A stretch of DNA of 12,220 bases. It comes from Acidobacteriota bacterium. GTDB taxonomy: Bacteria > Acidobacteriota > Terriglobia > Acidiferrales > UBA7541. This document shows, in pieces, positions 1 through 7,124 of this stretch. The notes below the pieces were generated by a model, which was not told where the DNA came from, searched no databases, and saw nothing but the letters and a program-made list of their open reading frames with translations. The stretch spans positions 1 to 12,220 of the forward strand of contig QHYP01000055.1 of assembly GCA_003224195.1 (NCBI GenBank). Direction: 5' to 3'. The first letter of the stretch is position 1. Each line of letters begins with the position of its first letter. The translations under genes and the position numbers were made by a program.

Positions 1-1
1 C

Positions 2-1930
2 CTGCTCACTTGCGAGCGCATCCTGCACGAAGAGCCGGCACCGCTGCACGAAGCGAATTCAGCGGTGCCCGCTGAGCTCGAACGAATCATCGCCAAAATG
101 CTGGCGAAAAACCCCAACGAACGCTACGCCGCGGTAGCGGACTTGGCGTTGGATTTGCGAGCTGTTGAATCCTCGATGGCTCATTCGGAAATGCCCGTCC
201 TCCGCCACCCGTTTACCCCGCCGCTCAAGAAGGCCATGCCGTGGGCGGGAGCATGCGCGTTTACAATCCTGGCCGCTGCCCTGCTCATTCCCTCTGTGCG
301 ACAAGAACTGAGGACCTGGTTAGGCATCAATCCTGTTCCGCGCACGAAACAGGTGGCCGTGTTGCCGTTCAGCGTTGTGGGCGGAGCCAGCGAAATGGCG
401 GCGTTCGGCTCCGGGCTTACCGAGACAGTCACAGCCAAGCTCACTCAGCTTACTGAGGATCGTTCGCTTCAGGTGGTTCCAGCGGCAGAGATACGCGCCA
501 AGCGCATCACTACGGTGGACGACGCGCGCAAGGAGTTCGGCGTGAACTTGGCCATCGAAGGCAGCCTGTATCAGGCCGGGGAGCAAGTGCGCATCCACTG
601 TGTCCTGGTCGATGTCCGAAGGCGGCGGCAGATACGCGCGGGCAGTTTGACAGTGGCAACAAAGGACCCCTTCGCGGCGCAGGACGAGGTGGTTCGAGAA
701 GCCATACGGATGCTCGAGCTGGAAGTTCAACCCGGACAGCTCCACGCTCTCGAAACTCACGGAACACAAGTGGTTGGAGCTTACGACTACTACTTGCAAG
801 GACGCGGATACCTTCAAAACTACGACCGGGCGGAAAACCTTGAAAGCGCCGTTCAACTCTTCCAGCGCGCGCTGCGCCTCGACCCCGGCTACGCCTTGAG
901 TTACGCGGGCTTGGGAGACGCGTATTGGAAAAAATATGAGAACACGAAGGAATCCAACTGGATCGAACTGAGCAGGGATGCCTGCCGGCAGGCGCTCCGC
1001 TTGGACAGCCAATTGCCGGCGGCCCATGTCTGCATGGGTACGCTCAACGAAGGAACAGGTTCTCATGAAGATGCGGTGAGGGAATTTGGATTAGCTCTTG
1101 AGGTAGAACCGACCAACGACGGAGCCTTCCGTGGCCTTGCGGGTGCTTACGAGAACCTAGGCAAGTTGGCTCAGGCGGAAGAAACCTATCGCCGGGCAAT
1201 TGCCTTGCGGCCTCACTACTGGGCTCCCTACAACTGGCTGGGCGCATTCTTTTATCGCCGGGCCCGTTACCCGGAAGCTGCGGAGATGTTCGGCCAGGTG
1301 ATCGCACTCGCTCCGGACAGCTATCGGGGCTATTCCAACCTCGCGGCGGCCTACGTTGAGTTGGGCCGTTATGCGGAAGCCATCGCGGCTGTCGGAAAGT
1401 CCATTTCTATTTATCCCTCAGATTACGGATACACGAACCTGGGGAATGCTTACTTCTTCCAGCGCCAATACGAACGCTCGGCGCAAGCATACGAACAGGC
1501 GGTAAAGCTCGCGGAAAAGGACCCGCTGCTTTGGCGCAATCTCGGTGACGGCTACCACTGGTCTCCGGGTAAGGACCGCGAGGCCGCTGATGCCTACCGG
1601 CAAGCGGTTGCGCTTGCCAGCGAAGAACTCCACGTCAATTCGCAAGACACACAGGCATGCGGGATCCTCGCGATCTCATATGCGATGCTAGGCGAGAAGA
1701 AGCCCGCGATCGATTCCCTTGGACGGGGACTCGAACTCTCGCCCGGCGATCCGTATTTGCGTTTTCAGGCGGCGCTGGTTTATGCCCACTTCGGGCAGGC
1801 GAATCAAGCCATTGAGTGGCTGAACAGGGCGCTATCCGCCGGCTACTCCCGCTCCCGTATACGAGATATCCCGAATTTTGACCCCCTCAGGGACAACCCT
1901 CGATTTCAGGATTTGTTGAAGGCGAAATGA
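2..1930 (+). CDS. Ser/Thr protein kinase C-terminal part with TolB-like and TPR domains (5' truncated by window)
   Basis: The frame is open from base 2, so the true start lies upstream and the GTG at 65 is internal. Residues are numbered from base 2. Residues 1-60 match the last helices of a Hanks-type kinase domain (LERIIAKMLAKNPNERY, then LALDLRAVE). The ATP-binding and catalytic motifs are outside the window. A hydrophobic helix at about residues 78-98 (AMPWAGACAFTILAAALLIP) is a likely single membrane span. After it comes a TolB N-terminal/FlgO-like domain (about 117-250, starting VAVLPFSVVGG and containing LAIEGSLYQAGEQVRI). About ten TPR-like repeats follow to residue ~620, with the usual LG.AY and A...Y..A..L.P signatures. 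By family knowledge this is a membrane kinase with a sensor or scaffold half on the far side of the membrane. The substrate is unknown. The stop is TGA at 1928-1930, 23 nt before the next gene, so the two are probably cotranscribed. The domain order is secure; the kinase call rests on its C-terminal end only. Confidence 0.88.
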   Translation: MLTCERILHEEPAPLHEANSAVPAELERIIAKMLAKNPNERYAAVADLALDLRAVESSMAHSEMPVLRHPFTPPLKKAMPWAGACAFTILAAALLIPSVRQELRTWLGINPVPRTKQVAVLPFSVVGGASEMAAFGSGLTETVTAKLTQLTEDRSLQVVPAAEIRAKRITTVDDARKEFGVNLAIEGSLYQAGEQVRIHCVLVDVRRRRQIRAGSLTVATKDPFAAQDEVVREAIRMLELEVQPGQLHALETHGTQVVGAYDYYLQGRGYLQNYDRAENLESAVQLFQRALRLDPGYALSYAGLGDAYWKKYENTKESNWIELSRDACRQALRLDSQLPAAHVCMGTLNEGTGSHEDAVREFGLALEVEPTNDGAFRGLAGAYENLGKLAQAEETYRRAIALRPHYWAPYNWLGAFFYRRARYPEAAEMFGQVIALAPDSYRGYSNLAAAYVELGRYAEAIAAVGKSISIYPSDYGYTNLGNAYFFQRQYERSAQAYEQAVKLAEKDPLLWRNLGDGYHWSPGKDREAADAYRQAVALASEELHVNSQDTQACGILAISYAMLGEKKPAIDSLGRGLELSPGDPYLRFQAALVYAHFGQANQAIEWLNRALSAGYSRSRIRDIPNFDPLRDNPRFQDLLKAK

Positions 1931-1936
1931 ACACTC

Positions 1937-1944
1937 AAAGGAGG
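1937..1944 (+). promoter_or_regulatory. Strong Shine-Dalgarno that sets the start of the small downstream protein
   Basis: AAAGGAGG stands 9 nt before the ATG at 1954. An in-frame ATG at 1927 overlaps the kinase stop (ATGA) and would add nine residues, but this perfect ribosome site favours 1954. Confidence 0.75.
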
Positions 1945-1953
1945 AAACAACCA

Positions 1954-2304
1954 ATGGCAGCCCCGGCACAAACTCAACTCGGTCGAACAGTTACAGTTCG
2001 GATAGACACGGACAAAGGCGGTGAAATCAAGGCAGAACCCGGATACTTTGAAGTCAGCAAAGGAAACTACGAACAAGTCATCTGGGCTTGCGCTCAAAAC
2101 CACCAGCACCGGCGGGAAGAGAAGCCCTGCTTTCTGGTGAACTTTGAGACGAACGGCTCCCCGTTCTATGAGTCGCAATTCAGCAGCGATGTGCCCTTTT
2201 CCGGTCTCGTGAGGCGGGATGTGTTGCCTGGACCCAAGAAATACAAATATACGGTCAGGGTCGGCGACAAGACCCTCGACCCGGATGGCGGCGTCAAGCC
2301 GTAA
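1954..2304 (+). CDS. Small beta-rich protein of unknown function, behind the kinase gene
   Basis: This gene encodes 116 residues from the ATG at 1954, chosen because AAAGGAGG lies 9 nt upstream. I do not recognise a named family. There is no signal peptide, membrane helix or obvious catalytic motif. The chain alternates hydrophobic and polar residues as a beta-sandwich does: TVTVRIDTD, YFEVSKGNYEQVIWAC, PCFLVNFET, SPFYESQF, KYKYTVRVG. It ends in LDPDGGVKP. The pattern of W/F strands, an SPF loop and a final YKYTV strand recalls a cupredoxin-like or Ig-like fold, but the His-Cys-His-Met copper site of true cupredoxins is not evident. It has two cysteines (in VIWAC and KPCF). The 23-nt gap from the kinase gene suggests one transcript and a possible role as partner, substrate or output of that kinase. 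Coding status is well supported; function is speculation. Confidence 0.8.
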   Translation: MAAPAQTQLGRTVTVRIDTDKGGEIKAEPGYFEVSKGNYEQVIWACAQNHQHRREEKPCFLVNFETNGSPFYESQFSSDVPFSGLVRRDVLPGPKKYKYTVRVGDKTLDPDGGVKP

Positions 2305-2322
2305 AGCCGGCGGAGCCATAAT

Positions 2323-4341
2323 CTACTTCAGGCCGACGAGCTTCTCGAACTGTGCTTCGTCGAGGATGGTGACGCCCAGCTCCTTGGCTTTGTCGTACTT
2401 CGAGCCGGGGTCGGTTCCGGCGACAACGTAATCGGTCTTTTTGCTCACCGAGCCCGAAATCTTGCCGCCGTGCTGCTTCACCAGCTCGGCAGCTTCCTCG
2501 CGCGTGCGGTTCGTCAACCCACCGGTAAAAACAAACGTCTTCCCTGCAAATTTCTGACTCTTCACCTCGCGTTTTTCCGCCGTCGGATGAACGCCTGCCT
2601 TTTGGAGTTTCTTGATGAGATTCCGGTTGGCGGACTCGGAGAAAAATTCGGCGATGCTCGCAGCCACCTTCGGTCCCACCTCCGGCACTTCCTCTAACTC
2701 CTCTTCTTTCGCCGCAGCCAGCTCTTCAAGCGAGGAAAAATGCTCCGCGAGGAGCTGGCCGGTGCGCTCGCCGACAAAACGGATCCCGAGCGCATAGATC
2801 AGCCGGGCGAGCGAATTCTTCTTGCTCCCTTCAATCTCGTCGAGAAGGTTCTGCGCGGATTTTTCCCCCATGCGCTCGAGTTCCGCGAGTCGGTCCAGCT
2901 TGAGAGAATAGAGATCCGCCACGTCCTTCACCAAACCGTTGTCCACAAGCTGGTCCACAATCTTTTCGCCGAGACCATCAATGTTCATCGCGTGGCGTCC
3001 CGCGAAATGCAGAAGCGACTCTTTGCGCTTCGCCGGACACGCGGCATTAACGCAGCGATACGCTACCTCGTCTTCCGACTTGTGAATCTTGCTCCCGCAC
3101 TCCGGGCAATTCTTGGGCATGCGGAAGGGCCTTCGGTGCTTCCCTTCTTTCACCACTTTCACCACGTGCGGGATCACGTCGCCGGCGCGCTCGATGAGCA
3201 CAGTGTCCCCGATTTGAAGGCCGAGCCGCTCGATTTCGTCCATGTTGTGGAGGGTGGAACGGCTGACAGTGACGCCGCCGACTTGCACCGGCTCGAGCGC
3301 GGCCACAGGCGTCAGTGCGCCGGTGCGCCCCACCTGCACGAAGATGTCGTTGACGACAGTGGTCTCTTGCCGCGCCGGATATTTGTAGGCAATCGCCCAG
3401 CGCGGGGCCTTTGCCGTATATCCCAGTTCGTTCTGGATGGATGTCGCGTTCACTTTAATCACGACGCCGTCAATCTCGTAGGGCAGTTTTTCGCGCTTGC
3501 CCTCCCAGGCGTCACAGTAGGCAATCACATCTTCAATGGATGGACACAGCTTCCAATCCTCCGAGGCGCGGAAATGTAATTGCTTCAGTGCTTGCAGGGA
3601 GTCGGAATGCTTGTCGAACGGGACCCTGCCTTCCACCAGCGCGTAATAGGCAAAAAACTCGAGCCGGCGCTGCGCCGTAATCGTCGGGTCGAGGACTCGG
3701 ACCGCGCCAGCCGCGGCGCTGCGCGGATTGGCGAAGATCTTTTTCCCCAGGCGCTCCTGTTCGCGGTTGAGGGCCTCAAACGACTTCCGCGGCATCACCA
3801 CTTCACCACGGACCTCGAAGTCTGCGGGCATGCCGACTTTTTTCAAAGCGGCCGCCTCCACGCGAAGCGGAATGGAACGAATCGTTTTCACGTTGGGTGT
3901 AACGTCTTCGCCGGTCGTGCCATCGCCGCGCGTCACGCCGCGCGCCAGCAGCGCATCCTTGTATTGGAGCGAGATGCTCAAGCCGTCGAACTTGTGTTCA
4001 GCGACGTACTCGACCTTCGCGCGGCCGCCGGCCTCGTGTACGCGACGGTCGAAATCGCGCAGCTCTTCGTAAGAGTACGCATTGTCCAAACTGAGCATGG
4101 CGCGGGCGTGGCGCACCGTTTGGAAGCCTTCGCGAGGCGCACCGCCGACGCGCTGGCTCGGGGAGTCCGGAGTGATCAGTTCCGGATGAGCGGCTTCCAG
4201 TTCCTTGAGCCGGTTCATCAGCCGGTCGAACTCAGCGTCGGTAACCTCCGGGTCGTCCAGCACGTAATAGCGGTATTCGTGGTGACGAATCTTCTCGCGA
4301 AGCTGCTCGATTTCGTTCTTCGCAGCGGCGGCTTTGGCCAT
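2323..4341 (-). CDS. ligA: NAD+-dependent DNA ligase LigA
   Basis: LigA seals nicks during replication and repair using NAD+ as the adenylate donor. The product is 672 residues, the usual family length. The start is the ATG at 4341-4339 (MAKAAAAKNEIEQLREKI), preceded by GAGGA. The open frame extends further upstream but only as antisense to the divergent gene. Domain Ia (about 8-65) has HHEYRYYVLDDPEVTDAEFD. The adenylation domain carries the nucleophile K117 in HKFDG, TRGDGTTGEDVTPN (137-150), FEVRGEVVMP (175-184), FANPRSAAAG (203-212) and DGVVIK (291-296). An OB fold follows. The zinc finger uses C412, C415, C430 and C435. Next come a helix-hairpin-helix region (about 450-575) and a C-terminal BRCT domain (about 595-672; FAGKTFVFTGGL). 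Every key motif is intact, with only a Ser in place of the common Asn in FANPRN. It converges on the small 1954-2304 gene with an 18-nt gap. It is essential in nearly all bacteria and is presumably functional. Confidence 0.98.
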   Translation of the reverse strand: MAKAAAAKNEIEQLREKIRHHEYRYYVLDDPEVTDAEFDRLMNRLKELEAAHPELITPDSPSQRVGGAPREGFQTVRHARAMLSLDNAYSYEELRDFDRRVHEAGGRAKVEYVAEHKFDGLSISLQYKDALLARGVTRGDGTTGEDVTPNVKTIRSIPLRVEAAALKKVGMPADFEVRGEVVMPRKSFEALNREQERLGKKIFANPRSAAAGAVRVLDPTITAQRRLEFFAYYALVEGRVPFDKHSDSLQALKQLHFRASEDWKLCPSIEDVIAYCDAWEGKREKLPYEIDGVVIKVNATSIQNELGYTAKAPRWAIAYKYPARQETTVVNDIFVQVGRTGALTPVAALEPVQVGGVTVSRSTLHNMDEIERLGLQIGDTVLIERAGDVIPHVVKVVKEGKHRRPFRMPKNCPECGSKIHKSEDEVAYRCVNAACPAKRKESLLHFAGRHAMNIDGLGEKIVDQLVDNGLVKDVADLYSLKLDRLAELERMGEKSAQNLLDEIEGSKKNSLARLIYALGIRFVGERTGQLLAEHFSSLEELAAAKEEELEEVPEVGPKVAASIAEFFSESANRNLIKKLQKAGVHPTAEKREVKSQKFAGKTFVFTGGLTNRTREEAAELVKQHGGKISGSVSKKTDYVVAGTDPGSKYDKAKELGVTILDEAQFEKLVGLK

Positions 4342-4380
4342 GAAATCCTCGGTCGAACAGAAAAGGTCAAACCGGCCCGT

Positions 4381-4386
4381 ATTATA
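4381..4386 (-). promoter_or_regulatory. Candidate -10 box for ligA
   Basis: On the minus strand this reads TATAAT, a perfect sigma-70-type -10, about 40 nt before the ligA ATG. No good TTGACA-like -35 lies at the expected spacing; the best is TCGTCC with three matches. The box lies in the 84-nt divergent gap between ligA and the lipid-kinase gene, where other base composition is GC-rich. It is a plausible promoter, not a proven one. Confidence 0.4.
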
Positions 4387-4425
4387 TAGAATGGAGGCGC
4401 CGGCGGACGACGCCTGGCGAAGCGC

Positions 4426-5344
4426 ATGCTCGCAGGACTTTCCAACGCGCTCTTGATTTACAACCCTACTGCCGGCAATGGCGGCAGTCGGCGTCTTCGT
4501 GACCTGGACAGTGCACGGCGCATTCTCGCCTCCGCAGGCATTCACACCGATCTCTTGGAGACGCGCGGACCAGGCGATGCGGCCGAAATTGCCCGTCGCG
4601 CCGGAGCCGAAGGCCGCCAGCTCCTCATTGCCTGCGGCGGAGACGGCACGGTCAACGAAGTCGTCAACGGTTTGGCCACACCGCCGAACGCTCATCGCGT
4701 TCCGCTTGCTCTGCTCCCCGGCGGCACAGCCAATGTTCTGGCCAAGGAATTGGGACTTCCCTGGGACATTTCTCGCGCCGCACAGCGTCTTGTGCGCGGG
4801 CACTTCAGGAACATCGCGCTTGGCTTGGCGACGCCCCTAGCGCCCCGACGGCGTGATGGTCTATTCGCTCGATCTCGATCTGAAAGCTCGCATAGGGATC
4901 CTCGCCTACTGGTGGGAGGGCGTCCGCCAGCTCTTTCGCTATAACTTTTCCCGTTTCCGCGTCGTGACGCCGGATAAACAGCTCGAAGCGACCCTGATCA
5001 TCGTCGGCCGTACGAAACATTACGGCGGCCCGTTTCGCATCACGACGGAAGCCGATCTCCTCGAAGACCGCTTCGAACTCGCCGCGCTGACCACCCAGAG
5101 TGGACTGCGCTACCTCAGCTATCTGCCGACGTTGTGGTTAGGAAACTTGCGCGCCCAGGATGACGTGCATTTCTGGAAGTCGGACGCGCTCGTCTGCGAG
5201 CCGCTGAATGAGCGAGCTGTGTACGCGCAAGTGGACGGAGAACCGCTCGGGCGGCTGCCGGTGGAGTTTCGGATTGTCCCGCGCGGCATTACACTGGTGA
5301 TCCCGCCGCGCGACGCGGCGCAGGCAGCGGTGACTGCGGCCTAG
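4426..5344 (+). pseudogene. Diacylglycerol/lipid kinase-like gene (DagK/YegS/BmrU family), frameshifted
   Basis: Members of this family phosphorylate diacylglycerol or related lipids with ATP. The first part (frame of 4426) opens MLAGLSNALLIYNPTAGNGG, has the nucleotide-binding loop CGGDGTVNEVVNG and LLPGGTANVLAKELGLP, and runs to HFRNIALGLATP near 4836. The family pattern then moves to the +1 frame, resuming as PDGVMVYSLDLDLKARIG from about 4844, then LAYWWEGVRQLF, YGGPFRI and VYAQVDGEPLG, to the TAG at 5342-5344. Staying in the first frame gives an unrelated tail ending at 4944. Only 19 nt separate ALG from PDG, whereas relatives usually carry a strand of the form RYF...AGxG there. A small deletion of length 2 mod 3 (roughly 20-35 nt, my estimate) would explain both the shift and the loss. 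A sequencing or assembly error is the alternative. The start ATG has no clear ribosome site. The stop codon lies within the inverted-repeat element at 5341. Confidence 0.75.
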
Positions 5345-5407
5345 TGCCGTTCCAGCTTGAGATTGATTTGCTCCGCGTGCCGCGGCAAGGAGTTGGAGCG
5401 GCACTAG
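5341..5407. repeat. CTAG-bounded inverted-repeat element, copy 1 (67 bp)
   Basis: The left end CTAGTGCCGTTCCAGCTT (5341-5358) pairs with the right end at 5390-5407. In RNA of the plus strand the departures from Watson-Crick pairing over these 18 positions are G-U wobbles, giving a continuous long stem. The interior contains the 10-bp palindrome TGCCGCGGCA. The ends match those of the element at 7125-7228 (left ends 17 of 18 identical) while the interiors differ, so this is a dispersed repeat family and not a one-off terminator. It lies at the 3' end of the lipid-kinase gene and stops 18 nt before the next ATG, so it may also act as a transcript-end hairpin. Confidence 0.8.
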
Positions 5408-5425
5408 ACGAATCACTTTGGCATC

Positions 5426-6445
5426 ATGGACCCGGTCACACATGGTCTGTCCTCCTATGCGCTTTCTCGCGCATGCTTTCCGCGCGCTCCTCGCCTCGCT
5501 GTTGCCGCGATCGTCCTCGTCGGCACCCTCGCGGATCTCGACTATCTAAGCTCCCTTTTCGGTCCAACTGCTTTTCTGGCCGCGCACCGGACGTTTACGC
5601 ATTCGCTCGCCGGCACGCTGCTGATTGCGGCTTTGGTTGCCGGCATCTACGTTCTCCTCGGCCGGCGCTTCGAAGCGAAGCTCGTATCGGCCTCGACCAT
5701 CCTCATCGCCACTCTCCTCGCGGCTGCCCTGCATGTTGCGCTTGACCTCTGTCAGTCGGAAGGCGTCGCGCTCTTCTGGCCTTTCCGCGACCGGCGCTAT
5801 GCCGCCGACTGGATCGCGGGTATCGACCCATGGATCCTCGGGATTTTGCTTGCGGCAACGCTCTTTCCAGCGCTATTTGGCTTGATCACTGAAGAAATCG
5901 GCGCGCGCTCGAAAAAATCTCGCGGACGGAGGGGCGCTATTCTCGGGCTAGGCCTCATCGTTCTGTATTTGGGCATCCGCATGACATTACACGCAAGCGC
6001 GGTCGCTACACTCTCAGCCCGCACCTATGCAGGCGAAAGCGCGCGTCGCGCTGCGGCCTTTCCAAAACCTGCTTCCCCTTTCGAATGGCTAGGTCTCGTG
6101 GAAACGGAGCGCGCGTTCCACGAACTGCCGGTGAACGTGGTGCCAGGTGCAATCTTCGACCCGGAGGCAGGCATCACAATATTCAAGCCAGAATCGTCGC
6201 CGATGCTCGAGGCGGCAAGCGGCACCGAAGCGGCAGAAAGGTTCCTGCGTTCGGCCCGGTTTCCGAAGGCCACTGTAGAGAGAACAGATACAGGCTACCG
6301 AGTGGAGTTTCGCGAGTTGGCAGTTCCGAACGAGGCCAACATCGGACGGCGCGTGGAGGCGATCGTGGAATTGGATTCAGCGGCGAAGGTTGTCAGTCAG
6401 AAACTCAGTTGGGATGAACGCGAGAGACAGGTTTGGTTTAGATAA
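5426..6445 (+). CDS. YdjM-like integral-membrane metal-dependent hydrolase (DUF457 family)
   Basis: The product has 339 residues. Family signatures appear in order at the N-terminus: DPVTHGL (2-8, His6), GTLADLDYL (33-41, two aspartates), HRTFTHS (54-60) and HVALDLCQSEG (103-113). After these come WPFRDRRYAADW and DPW (134-136). These His/Asp residues are the presumed metal ligands of the YdjM/LexA-regulated inner-membrane hydrolase family, whose substrate is not well defined. Several hydrophobic helices lie between about 22 and 195 (for example 62-78, 90-106, 137-153 and 170-186). A soluble C-terminal part of about 140 residues follows and probably lies on one face of the membrane. No Shine-Dalgarno is visible before the ATG, and the repeat element ends only 18 nt upstream. 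It converges with the YqaA-like gene, with 11 nt between stop codons. No LexA box was seen upstream. Confidence 0.88.
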   Translation: MDPVTHGLSSYALSRACFPRAPRLAVAAIVLVGTLADLDYLSSLFGPTAFLAAHRTFTHSLAGTLLIAALVAGIYVLLGRRFEAKLVSASTILIATLLAAALHVALDLCQSEGVALFWPFRDRRYAADWIAGIDPWILGILLAATLFPALFGLITEEIGARSKKSRGRRGAILGLGLIVLYLGIRMTLHASAVATLSARTYAGESARRAAAFPKPASPFEWLGLVETERAFHELPVNVVPGAIFDPEAGITIFKPESSPMLEAASGTEAAERFLRSARFPKATVERTDTGYRVEFRELAVPNEANIGRRVEAIVELDSAAKVVSQKLSWDERERQVWFR

Positions 6446-6456
6446 GCGGCTGGCGA

Positions 6457-7089
6457 CTACTCACGCTTGTGTTCCCCGAGTTGAGTCCCGCCAGCCTGCC
6501 TGTGCTTCAGAAGTAGTCGCGACAGAAGGTAGCTGATTCCCACCAGCACGACGATCAATCCGGTCGACAGCAGCTTGTGGCTCGCCAGATAGGGCAGCGC
6601 CTCCGCGCCATAGCGGATCGCCAGATAGCCGATCCCGAAGTAACGAAATACGCGCGCGAGGAGAATTGCCGCCGCAAAGCTCGCGAGCGGCACCTCAAAT
6701 ACACCCGCGGCGAGAACAAAGACCTTGAAGGGCGTTGGCGGGGGCAAAAGCGCCGCAATCAGCACGCCGAGGAATCCGTTCGTTTCCATCCAGTGGCGAA
6801 TGACCGCGGCGCGATGTCCTGCCTGGCGGCGGAACACGGCTTCCCCTCCCTTCCGCGCGATGAAGTACAGCAACACGCACCCAGCGAGGGAACCCAGCGT
6901 GGCCATGAGCGCGTAGATCGGCATGCGCGCCGGGTGCTTGATCGAAAGATCGATCAAAAGCAGGTCGTTGATGACGGGAAACGTCAAGACCGAAGAGTCA
7001 AGAAAGGAGATCGCGAACAACCCCGCGGCGCCGAGTCCGCCTGCGTATGCAACGATCTTGTGTCTCCAGAGCGCCAGCTTTGATTCCAA
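6457..7089 (-). CDS. VTT-domain (DedA/YqaA-type) membrane protein
   Basis: The product has 210 residues. The start is TTG at 7089-7087, because AAGGAGG stands 9 nt before it and no ATG or GTG fits the conserved N-terminus. The protein resembles the YqaA branch of the SNARE-associated/VTT superfamily: SFLDSSVLTFPVINDLLLI (28-46), then hydrophobic helices at about 58-76, 104-114, 123-141 and 172-191, with LLPPPTPFKVFVLAAGVF near 113-130. VTT proteins are linked in the literature to membrane homeostasis and lipid or ion transport; the exact role of this one cannot be told. The chain is basic at the C-terminus (KHRQ...HKRE). The leader carries a hairpin that covers the ribosome site (separate entry). 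bioA is upstream on the same strand, with a repeat element between them, so it may or may not be read with the bio operon. Confidence 0.87.
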   Translation of the reverse strand: MESKLALWRHKIVAYAGGLGAAGLFAISFLDSSVLTFPVINDLLLIDLSIKHPARMPIYALMATLGSLAGCVLLYFIARKGGEAVFRRQAGHRAAVIRHWMETNGFLGVLIAALLPPPTPFKVFVLAAGVFEVPLASFAAAILLARVFRYFGIGYLAIRYGAEALPYLASHKLLSTGLIVVLVGISYLLSRLLLKHRQAGGTQLGEHKRE

Positions 7090-7098
7090 AACGCAATC

Positions 7099-7115
7099 CC
7101 TCCTTCACGAAGGAG
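7099..7115 (-). promoter_or_regulatory. Shine-Dalgarno of the YqaA-like gene inside a perfect hairpin
   Basis: On the minus strand the ribosome site AAGGAGG (7105-7099) lies 9 nt before the TTG start. The plus-strand sequence 7100-7115 is an exact inverted repeat, CTCCTTC-AC-GAAGGAG. It can fold in RNA as a 6-bp stem with a CGUG tetraloop in which most of the Shine-Dalgarno is paired. Confidence 0.6.
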
Positions 7116-7124
7116 AGATTTAGT

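Noticed and set aside
65..67. GTG at 65 as the start of a complete 621-residue TPR protein
   Set aside because: The frame is open to the window edge and the residues before it continue the kinase C-lobe (LLTCERILHEEPAPLH), so the gene is truncated, not complete.
320..1066. A 248-residue minus-strand frame opposite the kinase/TPR gene
   Set aside because: It is a shadow frame; the plus strand carries clear TolB and TPR patterns over the same bases.
2740..4389. Two long plus-strand frames (279 and 269 residues) opposite ligA
   Set aside because: They are antisense shadows of a clear ligA, with His/Arg-rich composition and no recognisable motif, as expected in GC-rich DNA.
4342..4803. N-terminal extension of the ligA frame to an 826-residue protein
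   Set aside because: The extra 154 residues are antisense to the lipid-kinase gene, and the 672-residue form starting MAKAAAAKNEIEQ has normal LigA length and a ribosome site.
4836..4846. CTAGCGCC near the frameshift as a possible excision scar of the CTAG element
   Set aside because: CTAG occurs at many other places in the window and only a few neighbouring bases match the element end, so chance explains it.
6453..6520. 9-bp inverted repeat GCGACTACT/AGTAGTCGC at the convergent gene ends
   Set aside because: The arms are 50 nt apart and mostly inside the YqaA-like coding sequence, with no T-run, so there is too little to call a terminator.
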